Positions 29,161 to 37,740 of a stretch of DNA of 64,000 nt are shown here, one piece after another; positions within the stretch are counted from its first letter, which is position 1; every line of letters starts with the position of its first letter. The notes beneath the pieces are model-generated. The model saw nothing but the letters and a program-made list of their open reading frames with translations, made no database searches and was not told the origin of the DNA. This stretch comes from Janthinobacterium sp. CG3 (GTDB lineage Bacteria; Pseudomonadota; Gammaproteobacteria; Burkholderiales; Burkholderiaceae_D), in assembly GCF_000344615.1 (NCBI RefSeq), contig NZ_KB467824.1, positions 5,405,125 through 5,469,124 of the forward strand, written 5' to 3'. Both the position numbers and the translations under genes were made by a program.

Positions 29161-30097
29161 GAATACGAACAAGCCCGCCGCGGTCGAGGTGGCCGGCGTG
29201 AGCAAGTGGTATGGCGAAGTCCATGCCCTCGACGACGTCAGTCTGGCGGTGGCGCCGGGCGAGATGTTCGGTCTGATCGGCCCGAACGGCGCCGGCAAGA
29301 GCACGCTGTTCAAGCTGATGCTGGGGCTGGCCGAGCCAAGCGCCGGCGCGGTGCGGGTGCACGGCGTGCCGACAGGCGGCGCCGACGCCAGGGCGGTGCG
29401 GCGGCGCATCGGCTATCTGCCGGAAAGCTTCGTCACCTACGACAACTTGAGCGGGCTGGAGGTATTGCAGCTGTTCGCCGACCTCAAACGGGTGCCGCGC
29501 TCGACTTGCGCGGCGCTACTGGCGCGCGTCGGCCTGGACCAGGCGGGCGGGCGCCGCGTGCGCGGCTATTCGAAGGGCATGCGCCAGCGCCTCGGCTTCG
29601 CCCAGGCGCTGCTGGGCCAGCCCGACCTGATCTTCCTCGACGAGCCGACCAACGGCCTGGACCCGCAGGGCATCCACGATTTCTACCAGATCCTGCGCCA
29701 GGTGCAAGGCGAGGGGGCCACCATTATCATCACCTCGCATATTTTGGCCGAGATCCAGGAACGGGTCGACCGCCTGCTGATGTTGCGGAACGGCCGCGTC
29801 GCGGCGCAGGGTACGCTGGCGCAATTGCGCGCGCGGCAGGTGCTGCCCTCGCATATCGAGTTGACGCTGGCGCCCGGCCACGAGGCCGCGCTGCGCGTTG
29901 CGCTGGCGCCGCTGGACGGGCTGCGGATCAGCGTGGCCGGAAGCGCCGCGCGGGTGGCCTGCCTGCCGGCGCAAAAGGTCGAGGTGCTGCGCCGCCTGCT
30001 GGCGCCGGACTGCGGCGCGCGCGACGTCGTCGTCCACGAGCCGTCGCTGGAAGACTTGTTCCTCGGTTACGGGGGGCGCCATGTTCAGCCGCGTTGA
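29147..30097 (+). CDS. nosF: ABC transporter ATP-binding protein NosF
   Basis: A 316-residue ATPase of the NosFY exporter that powers sulfur-species delivery or other steps of CuZ maturation. Walker A is GPNGAGKSTLFKLM, the signature YSKGMRQRLGFAQALL and Walker B LIFLDEPTNGLDPQG, with the switch His in IITSHILAEIQ. The C-terminal 90 residues form the usual extra domain of this family. It overlaps nosD and nosY (17 bases), showing tight translational coupling of nosDFY. Confidence 0.95.
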   Translation: MRNAENTNKPAAVEVAGVSKWYGEVHALDDVSLAVAPGEMFGLIGPNGAGKSTLFKLMLGLAEPSAGAVRVHGVPTGGADARAVRRRIGYLPESFVTYDNLSGLEVLQLFADLKRVPRSTCAALLARVGLDQAGGRRVRGYSKGMRQRLGFAQALLGQPDLIFLDEPTNGLDPQGIHDFYQILRQVQGEGATIIITSHILAEIQERVDRLLMLRNGRVAAQGTLAQLRARQVLPSHIELTLAPGHEAALRVALAPLDGLRISVAGSAARVACLPAQKVEVLRRLLAPDCGARDVVVHEPSLEDLFLGYGGRHVQPR

Positions 30098-30905
30098 CTG
30101 GTCGCAGGTCGGCGTCATCGCCGCCAAGGAGTGGCGCGAGCGCATCCGCAACTGGTGGGTGCTGGCGGTGGCGCTGATCTTCGCGCTGTTCGCGCTGGCG
30201 ATCGCCTGGTTCGGCGGCGCCCAGCAGGGCGCGGTCGGCTTCCAGGGCATCGAGGTGACGGTCGCCAGCCTGGTCAGCCTGGTTATTTATCTGGTGCCGC
30301 TGATCGCCGTGATCCTCGGGTACGACGCCGTGGTCGGCGAGCGCGAGCGCGGTTCGCTGGAATTGCTGCTGTCGATGCCGATCACCCGCTTTGAGATTTT
30401 GCTGGGCAAATACCTGGGCTTGTCGGCCGCGCTGGCCGGCGCCACGGCGGCCGGCTTCGGCGCCGGCCTGCTGCCGCTGGCCAAGCACATCGCCAGCCGC
30501 GAGTTGTACCACTACGCCGGCTTCGTCGGCTCGGCCATTCTGATGGGGATGGCCTTCCTGAGCCTGTCGCTGTGGGTCTCGGTGATCGCCCGCGACCGCA
30601 TGCGCGCCAGCGGCATGGCGATCGCGCTGTGGTTCTTTTTCGTGCTGATTTTCGATTTGCTGCTGATGGGCTTGCTTGTGCTGAGCAAGGGCAATCTCGG
30701 CAGCGCCGTGTTCGCCGGCCTGCTGATGCTGAACCCGGCCGACGTGTTCCGCCTGCTGAACATGTTCAGCTCGCGGCAGGTGCAAACCATGTACGGCCTG
30801 GCCACGGTGATGCCGGACGGCCTGACCGATCCCGCGGTCCTGACCGGCATCATGCTGGCCTGGGTCGCCGGCCCCTTTTTCATCGCTCACTGGAGATTCA
30901 AGTGA
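30081..30905 (+). CDS. nosY: ABC transporter permease NosY
   Basis: A 274-residue membrane subunit partner of NosF. It has six predicted helices. The first follows the amphipathic start FSRVDWSQVGVIAAKEWRER, and the motif GERERGSLELLLSMPITR is characteristic of ABC-2-type permeases. ATG 30081 gives the expected N-terminus; an upstream in-frame extension overlaps nosF and is not supported. It overlaps the GTG of nosL by four bases. Confidence 0.94.
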   Translation: MFSRVDWSQVGVIAAKEWRERIRNWWVLAVALIFALFALAIAWFGGAQQGAVGFQGIEVTVASLVSLVIYLVPLIAVILGYDAVVGERERGSLELLLSMPITRFEILLGKYLGLSAALAGATAAGFGAGLLPLAKHIASRELYHYAGFVGSAILMGMAFLSLSLWVSVIARDRMRASGMAIALWFFFVLIFDLLLMGLLVLSKGNLGSAVFAGLLMLNPADVFRLLNMFSSRQVQTMYGLATVMPDGLTDPAVLTGIMLAWVAGPFFIAHWRFK

Positions 30906-31441
30906 TATCGCCCCGCAACCCAATTGGCCGCTTCAAGCGCGGCACCCGCGCCGCGCTGGCCTCGCTGGCGCTGCTGGCCGCCTGCGGCCAGGCCGTGCCG
31001 AAGGCGCTGGCCGAGGAACCGGGCGCCGCCACCGCCTGCGTGCTCGACGGCATGCTGCTGAAGGACTTCGCCGGCCCCAAGGCGCAGATCCATTACGCCG
31101 AGGGCAAACCGGAGTTCTTTTGCGACTTGATGGAGCTGTTCACGGCGCTGGGCGCGCCCGAGCGGCTGCGCAGCGCCACCGGGGTGTTCGTGCAGGACAT
31201 GGGCAAGACCGACTGGGAGCATCCGAGCGGTCATTGGATCGACGCCAAGAGCGCCATTTACGTCGCCGGCAGCGCCAAAACGGGCTCGATGGGGCCAACC
31301 TTCGGCGCGTTTTCCAGCGAACACGAGGCCCAGGCGTTCGTGCGGAAGGAGGGGGGCAAGATCCTGCGTTTCGAGCAGATTAGCACCGATATGGCCAGCC
31401 TGGACGGCGGCGTCGTGCATGACACGACGATGTCGCGCTGA
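30902..31441 (+). CDS. nosL: Copper chaperone lipoprotein NosL
   Basis: A 179-residue outer-membrane or periplasm-facing lipoprotein that binds Cu(I) for NosZ maturation. The signal peptide ends in lipobox LAAC (Cys about residue 27). The metal-site Met and Cys region is FFCDLMELFTALG and VQDMGKTDW, and a Met near GSMGPTFGAF is conserved in family members. GTG start overlaps nosY by four bases. It is the last member of the tightly coupled nosRDFYL run, followed by a 107-base gap with repeat copy C. Confidence 0.92.
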   Translation: MISPRNPIGRFKRGTRAALASLALLAACGQAVPKALAEEPGAATACVLDGMLLKDFAGPKAQIHYAEGKPEFFCDLMELFTALGAPERLRSATGVFVQDMGKTDWEHPSGHWIDAKSAIYVAGSAKTGSMGPTFGAFSSEHEAQAFVRKEGGKILRFEQISTDMASLDGGVVHDTTMSR

Positions 31442-31462
31442 CGGCGCCGGCGCGTATTTCAC

Positions 31463-31510
31463 ACCAAGGGCGTGACCCTGGGGTCGGATCCCGAGGGTCT
31501 GCCCCCGGCC
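31463..31510. repeat. GC-rich palindromic repeat, copy C
   Basis: Contains ACCAAGGGCG, CCCTGGGGTCGGATCCCGAGGG (shown here only as its arms CCCTGGGGTC and GATCCCGAGGG) and GTCTGCCCCCGGCC. It aligns with the reverse complement of copy A and with copy B at its end. It lies between nosL and the cytochrome c gene. Confidence 0.6.
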
Positions 31511-31548
31511 GCTTCAACGATAATTTTTACATTAAAGGCAATAACATC

Positions 31549-31965
31549 ATGAACACCTATACCTTCTCCGCACTTCTTATCGCGGCGGCGCTGGCCGGCT
31601 GCGGCGACAAGGCTCCGGCCACCGCCAGCGCTTCGGCCAGCGCGCCGGCGCGCCCCCACGAAGCGGCGCCGGCCGCCGCACCGGCGGCGGCGCCGGCGCC
31701 GGCCGCCAGCGCCGCCGTCCTGGCCAAGGGCGAAAAAATTTACGGCGCCAATTGCCTGTCCTGCCACGGCGCCGGGGTGCTGGGCGCGCCCAAGTTCGGC
31801 GACGTGGCGGCGTGGCAGCCGCGCACCGCCAAGGGCATGGAAACGCTGTACAACAGCGCCCTCAACGGCTTCAAGATGATGCCCCCGCGCGGCGGCAACG
31901 CCGTGCTGAAGGACGATGAAATGAAGGCGGCGGTCGACTATATGGTCAGCGCCGCGCACGGGTGA
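31549..31965 (+). CDS. Cytochrome c lipoprotein (c5/class I type) of the nos cluster
   Basis: A 138-residue periplasmic monohaem cytochrome anchored as a lipoprotein. The leader ends LAGC (residues 15-18), followed by an Ala/Pro-rich flexible tether to about residue 58. The haem site is CLSCH (about residue 69) and the distal Met is in FKMMPPRGGNAV. Its position between nosL and apbE suggests it carries electrons to NosZ, but that is inferred. The tether length would let it reach across the periplasm. Confidence 0.9.
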   Translation: MNTYTFSALLIAAALAGCGDKAPATASASASAPARPHEAAPAAAPAAAPAPAASAAVLAKGEKIYGANCLSCHGAGVLGAPKFGDVAAWQPRTAKGMETLYNSALNGFKMMPPRGGNAVLKDDEMKAAVDYMVSAAHG

Positions 31966-31980
31966 CACGGCGGAACCACC

Positions 31981-33003
31981 ATGTTGATCACTTCCCTGCG
32001 CAAGACGTGCGTCTTGCTGGCTTGCGCTAGCTTCGCGGCCGGCGCCGCCGAACCGGCCATCCAGCGCATCCCCGGCCATGTGTTCGGCACCGCGGTCGAG
32101 GTGACGATCTACGGCGAGACCGAGGAGCGCGCCGGGCAACTCGGCGCGGCCGTGCTCAAGGAGTTCGACCGGCTGCACCACAAATTCCACGCCTGGCAGC
32201 CCAGCGCGCTGACGGCGCTGAACGACGCCATCGCGCGCGGCGACAGCTACCAGGGCGACGCCGAGATGGTCGACCTGCTGCAATCGGCCGGCCGGCTGGC
32301 GGCGCGCTCCGACAATCTGTTCAACCCGGCCATTGGCGGCCTGATCCGGCTGTGGGGTTTCCAGAGCAGCGACATTGGCGTCAGCGCGCCGTCCGCCGCG
32401 GCGATCCGCCGCTGGGTCGACGCCAAGCCGCGCATGAGCGACCTGCGCTACGACGGCAACCGCATTTCCAGCCGCAACCGGGCGGTGATGCTCGACCTGG
32501 GCGGCTACGCCAAGGGCTACGCGCTGGACCGCGCCGCCGCGCTGTTGCGCGCGCAGCATGTGCGGGCGGCGCTGGTCAACATTGGCGGCAACGTGTTGGC
32601 GATCGGCCAGCCGGGCCGGCGACCGTGGCGGGTCGGCGTGCGCGACCCGCGCGGCGCCGGCGCCGTGGCCCGGCTGGAGCTGCGCGACAACGAGGCGATC
32701 GGTACCAGCGGCGACTACCAGCGCTATTTCATGAACGACGGCAAGCGCCATCCGCACATCATCGACCCGCGCAGCGGCGACACCGTCGACCTGGTGGCCT
32801 CGGTCACCATCATCGCCGCCGGCGGCGCCCACCCCGGCATCGATTCGGACGGGCCGTCCAAGCCGCTGTTCATCGCCGGGCCGAAGCGCTGGCGGAGCCT
32901 GGCGCGGCGGCTCGGCCTGACCCATGTGCTGCTGATCGACGCCACCGGCGCGGTGGCGATGACGCCGGCGATGCGCGCCAGAATGGTGGGCGCGCCGCCT
33001 TAA
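31981..33003 (+). CDS. nosX: FAD:protein FMN transferase, NosX/ApbE family
   Basis: A 340-residue exported flavinyltransferase that attaches FMN to a threonine of NosR through a phosphoester bond. The signal peptide ends near residue 22. ApbE motifs are visible in DLGGYAKGYALDRAA, ALVNIGGNVLAIG, RHPHIIDPRSGD and ATGAV. It is 15 bases after the cytochrome gene, closing the nos cluster. NosX and ApbE names are both used; NosX is chosen by context. Confidence 0.9.
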   Translation: MLITSLRKTCVLLACASFAAGAAEPAIQRIPGHVFGTAVEVTIYGETEERAGQLGAAVLKEFDRLHHKFHAWQPSALTALNDAIARGDSYQGDAEMVDLLQSAGRLAARSDNLFNPAIGGLIRLWGFQSSDIGVSAPSAAAIRRWVDAKPRMSDLRYDGNRISSRNRAVMLDLGGYAKGYALDRAAALLRAQHVRAALVNIGGNVLAIGQPGRRPWRVGVRDPRGAGAVARLELRDNEAIGTSGDYQRYFMNDGKRHPHIIDPRSGDTVDLVASVTIIAAGGAHPGIDSDGPSKPLFIAGPKRWRSLARRLGLTHVLLIDATGAVAMTPAMRARMVGAPP

Positions 33004-33240
33004 GCCAGCCGCGGCGGATTGGACGCGCCGGGCGGACGTATTGGGGATAGAATCAAGGCGACGCCGAGCAACTTTATGTTCCGATAGGCCGGCGGGCTTG
33101 GCCTCGGTTTGCGCTAGCGCATGGGTGGCACGTCGCTCTCGTGCAGTAATCGAGGCAGGCCAGCCGAAGATAGCCGCGGGAAAAGATTGACTGCGGAAAT
33201 AGTGCTCAATACTATCTCGGCGCATCCACCAGGAGTCGTC

Positions 33241-34683
33241 GTGACATATCGTCTTAATTTGCCCGCCATACTGCTGGCGCTGGCCTGCGCCGTTCCGTTG
33301 GCGCAGGCCGTGCCGGCCGCCCAGAAGGGTCGCAGCTGCCACCTGCCCGGTTCGGAGGAGGCGCTGCGCTGCGTCAGCGTCGCCGTGCCGATCGACTACG
33401 CGCGCCCGGGCGCCGGCACGATCGCCTTGCACGTGACGCTGGCGCCGGCGTTGCGCGACCCGGCCAGCGCCGACCCGCTGTTCGTGCTGGCCGGCGGCCC
33501 GGGCGAGGCCGGCTCGGACGTGCTGCCGCTGCTGACCGCGACCTTCCGCAAGACCCGCGCCACGCGCGACATCGTTTTCATCGACCAGCGCGGCAGCGGC
33601 CGCTCCGGCAAGCTCGAATGCGACAGCCCGGACGACGACGACGAGGCCCTCGGCGACGCCGCGGCCGAGCGGGCGGCGCTGGCCTGCCTGCGCGCGCTCA
33701 AGCAACCGCTGGCGGCCTACACCACGGCGGCCGCCGCGCGCGACCTGGAGCGGGTGCGCCTGGCGCTGGGTTACGCCAAGGTCAACCTGTGGGGCGGCTC
33801 CTACGGCACCCGGCTGGGCCAGGTCTACGCGCGCGCCTTTCCCGCCAGCGTGCGCGCCTTGATCCTCGACGGCGTGGCCGCGCCGGAGCAAGTGATCCCG
33901 GCGGGCGGGCGCGACAGCCAGGCCGCGCTGGACGGGCTGTTCAAGCGCTGCGCCGCCAACCCCGGTTGCGCGGCGGCCTATCCGAACCTGCGCGCCGAGT
34001 TCGCCGGCCTGCTCGAACGGGTCGGCCGCGGCGCCATCGAACTCGACCTCACCAACCCGCGCACGGCCGAACCGCTGCGCGTGACGATGAGCAGCCGGCG
34101 CTTCCTCGGCACCGTCCACGGCATCCTCTATTCGCCGCTCGACAGCGGCCGCCTGCCGTTCCTGATCCACGGCGCCCACCAGGGCCGCTGGCAACCCTTC
34201 GTCGCCCGCAGCAACGTCGCCAACGACTTCTCGACCGACGCCGGGCCGGGTCTGGGCCTGTACCTGGCGGTCACCTGCGCCGAGGACTTCCCGCGCCTGA
34301 CGCCGCAACTGCTGGCCGACGACACCCGCGGCTCGTTCATGAACGCCGCCGAGATCCTGCGCCTGTCCAGCCTGTGCCAGGCGATCCGCGTGCCGGCGCA
34401 ACCCTATGTGGCGCCAACGCGCATCGCCGCGCCGGTGCTGATGCTGTCGGGCGCGCTCGACCCGGTGACGCCGCCGCACCGCGCCGAGGCCGCCGGACGC
34501 CATATGCGCGATGTCCAGCATTTCGTGGTCGCCAACGCCGGCCACGGCGTGTCGCAACTGGGCTGCGCGCCGCGCCTGCTGCGCGCCTTCCTCGACCAAC
34601 CCGGCCGGCCGCTGGCCGCCGAGTGCCTCGGCGAGATCCCGGCGCCGCCGTTCCTGCTGCGCAGCGCCGGACCGCAACCTTGA
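33241..34683 (+). CDS. Secreted alpha/beta hydrolase, proline-iminopeptidase/TAP-like
   Basis: A 480-residue exported serine hydrolase. The signal peptide is residues 1-23 (ends AQAV). The oxyanion region is LAGGPGEAGSD, followed by FIDQRGSGRSG. The nucleophile is in LWGGSYGTRLGQ, the Asp in SGALDPVTPP and the His in NAGHGVSQ. A TAP-like C-terminal part is present. The GTG start has AGGAG upstream. It is followed at 11 bases by an ABC ATPase and a permease in one direction, so the three form an operon, perhaps for export of a peptide or lipid product. Substrate unknown. Confidence 0.85.
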   Translation: MTYRLNLPAILLALACAVPLAQAVPAAQKGRSCHLPGSEEALRCVSVAVPIDYARPGAGTIALHVTLAPALRDPASADPLFVLAGGPGEAGSDVLPLLTATFRKTRATRDIVFIDQRGSGRSGKLECDSPDDDDEALGDAAAERAALACLRALKQPLAAYTTAAAARDLERVRLALGYAKVNLWGGSYGTRLGQVYARAFPASVRALILDGVAAPEQVIPAGGRDSQAALDGLFKRCAANPGCAAAYPNLRAEFAGLLERVGRGAIELDLTNPRTAEPLRVTMSSRRFLGTVHGILYSPLDSGRLPFLIHGAHQGRWQPFVARSNVANDFSTDAGPGLGLYLAVTCAEDFPRLTPQLLADDTRGSFMNAAEILRLSSLCQAIRVPAQPYVAPTRIAAPVLMLSGALDPVTPPHRAEAAGRHMRDVQHFVVANAGHGVSQLGCAPRLLRAFLDQPGRPLAAECLGEIPAPPFLLRSAGPQP

Positions 34684-34693
34684 GAAAGCCGAC

Positions 34694-35428
34694 ATGATCG
34701 AAGCTGACGATGTATGCAAACAATTCGGCGCCGTGCGCGCGCTCGGCGGCGTCAGTTTTTGCGCCCGCGACGGCCACATCACCGCCTTGCTGGGGCCGAA
34801 CGGCGCCGGCAAGACCACGCTGCTGCGCCTGCTGGTGGGCCTGCTGGCGCGCGACCGCGGCAGCATCCGCGTCGACGGCGTCGACCCGGCCGTGGAGCCG
34901 ATGGCGGTGCGCCGCAACATCGGCTTCCTGACCGACCAGTTCGGCCTGTACGAGCGCCTCAGCACGCGCGAATATCTGGCCTATTTCGGCGCGCTCAACG
35001 GCATGGACAAGGCCGCGGTGGCGCGCCGCACCGACGAGGTGGCGCAGCTGCTCGGCCTGGAGGATATCCTGGAACGCCGCGCCAAGGGCTTTTCGCAGGG
35101 CCAGCGCATCAAGGTGGCGCTGGCGCGCACGCTGCTGCACCGGCCGCGGCACCTGCTGCTCGACGAGCCCAGCCGCGGGCTCGACGTGATGAGCACGCGC
35201 GCGCTGCGGCGCGCGCTGACGGCGCTGCGCGCGGACGGCTGCTGCGTCATCATGGCTACCCACGTGATGCAGGAGGTCAGCCACCTGTGCGACGACGTCA
35301 TCGTCATCGCCGGCGGGCGCAGCGTGGCGCAGGGTTCGCCGGCGCAGTTGTGCGCACAAACCGGCATCGCCAGCCTGGAGGACGCCTTCGTCAGCCTGGT
35401 CGGCACCGACGAGGGGATCGCCGCATGA
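34694..35428 (+). CDS. ABC transporter ATP-binding protein, NatA-like
   Basis: A 244-residue ATPase. Walker A is LLGPNGAGKTTLLRLLV; the signature is the variant FSQGQRIKVALARTLL in place of LSGGQ; Walker B is LLLDEPSRGLDV and the H-loop is ATHVMQEVSHL. ATG 34694 is chosen because the upstream in-frame region encodes the hydrolase gene in another frame. It overlaps the permease start by four bases. The pair resembles NatAB sodium exporters, but sodium specificity cannot be read from sequence. Confidence 0.9.
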   Translation: MIEADDVCKQFGAVRALGGVSFCARDGHITALLGPNGAGKTTLLRLLVGLLARDRGSIRVDGVDPAVEPMAVRRNIGFLTDQFGLYERLSTREYLAYFGALNGMDKAAVARRTDEVAQLLGLEDILERRAKGFSQGQRIKVALARTLLHRPRHLLLDEPSRGLDVMSTRALRRALTALRADGCCVIMATHVMQEVSHLCDDVIVIAGGRSVAQGSPAQLCAQTGIASLEDAFVSLVGTDEGIAA

Positions 35429-36609
35429 AGCCGAAGTGGATGGTGGTGCTGTCGAAGGAGTTGCTGGAGAACCTGCGGGACCGCCGCACCCTTGTCCTGC
35501 TGCTGCTGTTCGTGCTGCTGTACCCGGCCCTGTACGGCGTGCTGCTGAAGCGCACCATCGAGCGCGCCAGCACGCCCGAGCGCGAGGGCATCGAGCTGGT
35601 CGTCATCGGCGGCGCGCAGGCGCCCACGCTGATGGCCCAGCTGCGCCAGAACAACGTCACCGTCAGCGAGCGCGCGCCGATGTCGGACCAGCAAGTCACC
35701 GAGTTGCTGCGCCAGCACAAGGTGGTGGCCGTGCTCAAGCTGGAGCGGCGTTTCGGCCAGCACTACGAGGCGATGCGGCCGGCGCACATCGAGCTGTGGT
35801 ACGACTCGGCCGCCGAGAACCAGACCAAGCAGAACGAGGTCGAGCAGGTGCTGCGCGAGTACAGCGCCAGCATCGCCAGCGCGCGCCTGCTGGCGCACGG
35901 CGTTTCGCCGACCACCGGCGTGCCGATCAAGCTGCAGCGCTACGACACCGGCACCAGCGCCTCGCGTTCGGCCAACTTTTTGGGCGCCTTGCTGGGCGGG
36001 CTGTTCCTGCCGGTGTTCATCTTTTGCATGAGCAGCGCCGTCGACAGCACCGCCGGCGAGCGCGAGCGGCGCTCGCTCGAAGTGCTGTTGGCGCAGCCGG
36101 CCAGCGCGCTCGAGCTGGTGGTCGGGAAATGGCTGGCGGCGGCGGCGATGTCGGTGATCGGTTTTACGCTCGAGCTGATGCTGGTGCACGCGATCCTGCG
36201 CTGGCTGCCGCTGGAGGAAATCGGCATGTCGTGGAACCTGGGCGTGCCCGACCTGCTGCTGTTCTGCCTGGCGAGCGTTCCGCTGTCGCTGCTGGCGGCG
36301 GGGCTGGAGGTGGCGCTGGCGATGAACGCGAAATCGTTCAAGGAGGCGCAGAGCATGATCAGCTTCGTCACGCTGATACCGATGGTGCCGGTGGTGGCGG
36401 TGCCGATGCTGGGCTTGAGCACGGCCACCTGGATGTACCTGGTGCCGGTGCTGTCGCACCTGACGCTGCTGCGCGAACTGGCCAAGGGGCAGCAGGTGGG
36501 TTACTTGCCGTTCGCGCTGACGTTTGTCAGCGCGCTGGCGGTGGCGCTGCTCACGGTCGCCTTCGCCAGCTGGCGCATGAAAAGCGAGCGCTACGTGCTG
36601 TCGGTGTGA
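35425..36609 (+). CDS. ABC transporter permease, NatB-like
   Basis: A 394-residue membrane protein with one helix near the N-terminus (LVLLLLFVLLYPALYGVLL), a large periplasmic loop (residues 50-180), and five to six C-terminal helices. The motif GERERRSLEVLLAQPASA is characteristic of ABC-2-type permeases. It is the last gene of the hydrolase-NatA-NatB operon and overlaps the ATPase gene by four bases. The large loop may hold the exported substrate, which is unknown. Confidence 0.88.
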   Translation: MKPKWMVVLSKELLENLRDRRTLVLLLLFVLLYPALYGVLLKRTIERASTPEREGIELVVIGGAQAPTLMAQLRQNNVTVSERAPMSDQQVTELLRQHKVVAVLKLERRFGQHYEAMRPAHIELWYDSAAENQTKQNEVEQVLREYSASIASARLLAHGVSPTTGVPIKLQRYDTGTSASRSANFLGALLGGLFLPVFIFCMSSAVDSTAGERERRSLEVLLAQPASALELVVGKWLAAAAMSVIGFTLELMLVHAILRWLPLEEIGMSWNLGVPDLLLFCLASVPLSLLAAGLEVALAMNAKSFKEAQSMISFVTLIPMVPVVAVPMLGLSTATWMYLVPVLSHLTLLRELAKGQQVGYLPFALTFVSALAVALLTVAFASWRMKSERYVLSV

Positions 36610-36699
36610 GGGGCCCGATGCAAGCGGACGCCGCCGTTCCGCCACGCGCGGGTTTGCGCCAGATTGCGTCGGGACGGCGCCGCTTCGCTACACTGCCTC

Positions 36700-37662
36700 A
36701 TGGCCACGCCGAACGACGACTACGACACGCCCTGGAAGGATGCCGTGATCCGGTATTTTCCTGACTTCGTGGCGTTTTATTTTCCGCTCGCCCACGCCGA
36801 GATCGACTGGTCGTGCCCGCAGCGCTTCCTCGAGCAGGAATTGGCGCAGGTGGCGCACGACGCCGAACTGGGGAAGCGCCTGGCCGACAAACTGGTCGAG
36901 GTCACCCTGAAGGGCGGGGCGCCGCAGTGGGTGCTGGTGCATTTGGAAGTGCAGGGGCGGCGCGACAGCCGTTTCGCCGAGCGCATGTTTACCTACAACT
37001 ACCGCATTTTCGACCGCTACCGCCGGCCCGTCGCCAGCATGGCGCTGCTGGCCGACGGCAACGCCGGCTGGAAACCCGACAGCTTCGGCTAGCAGTTGCT
37101 CGGCTGCACGGTGGGGATTCAATTTCCCGTTGTTAAACTAGACGATTTCGCCGGACGCGCCGAACAGTTGCTGGACGACCCGAACCCGTTCGCGCTGGTG
37201 ACGGCGGCCTACCTCGCCACCCGCGAAACCAAGGGCGACGACGTCCGCCGCGCCGCCGCGAAGTGGTTCATACTCGAACGGCTCCTGCTGCAAAATCGGG
37301 ACAGGAGGATTATCATTGACCTGACCGTGGTGATCGACTGGTTAATGCGCCTGCCTCAACCACTGGAGCACGAGTTATGGCGCCGCATCGAGAAATTCGA
37401 AAGGGATCGGGCTATGCCTTATATTTCATCCTTTGAGCGTATCGGCCTGGAGCGCGGCCTTAAACAAGGTCTGCTGGAGGGACGGCGGGAAGGTTGCCGC
37501 GAGGGACAGGCATTGTTGTTGAGCAATATGTTGGCGGAGCGCTTCGGCGCGCTGCCCGCGCACCTGCAACAGCGTCTTGCCCATGGCACGTCGGCCGAAT
37601 TACTTGCCTGGTCCAAGGCTTTTGTCAACGCCGCAACGCTGGACGAGGTATTCAATACCTGA
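36700..37662 (+). pseudogene. Rpn/YhgA-like nuclease-type protein broken by an in-frame amber codon
   Basis: Two in-frame halves separated only by TAG at 37090-37092. The N-terminal half has WKDAVIRYFPDFVAFYFP, VLVHLEVQGRRD and MFTYNYRIFDRY, the PD-(D/E)XK core layout of Rpn-type proteins. The C-terminal half continues with LGCTVGIQFPVVKLDD and ends with RGLKQGLLEGRREGCREG, a repeat-rich tail common in these families. In intact relatives the stop position is usually Tyr (FGY), so TAT/TAC to TAG is a likely single change. Both halves retain coding character, so loss is recent or readthrough occurs. Confidence 0.7.
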
Positions 37663-37693
37663 AGAGGGCGCGGCGTCGGACGCAGGCAGGGGC

Positions 37694-37722
37694 AAAAAAA
37701 AGCTCGCCGTAGCGAGCTTTTT
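37694..37722 (-). terminator. Bidirectional terminator between the Rpn-like gene and aceA
   Basis: AGCTCGC and GCGAGCT pair around a CGTA loop, with an A-run on one side and T-run on the other, so it can stop transcripts from both directions. It lies 18 bases after the aceA stop. Confidence 0.85.
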
Positions 37723-37740
37723 CCACACCGGATCGTGCCG

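Noticed and set aside
31459..34965. A 1168-codon minus-strand open frame across nosX and the hydrolase
   Set aside because: Covers several well-supported plus-strand genes and has no motifs; an effect of GC-rich codon bias.
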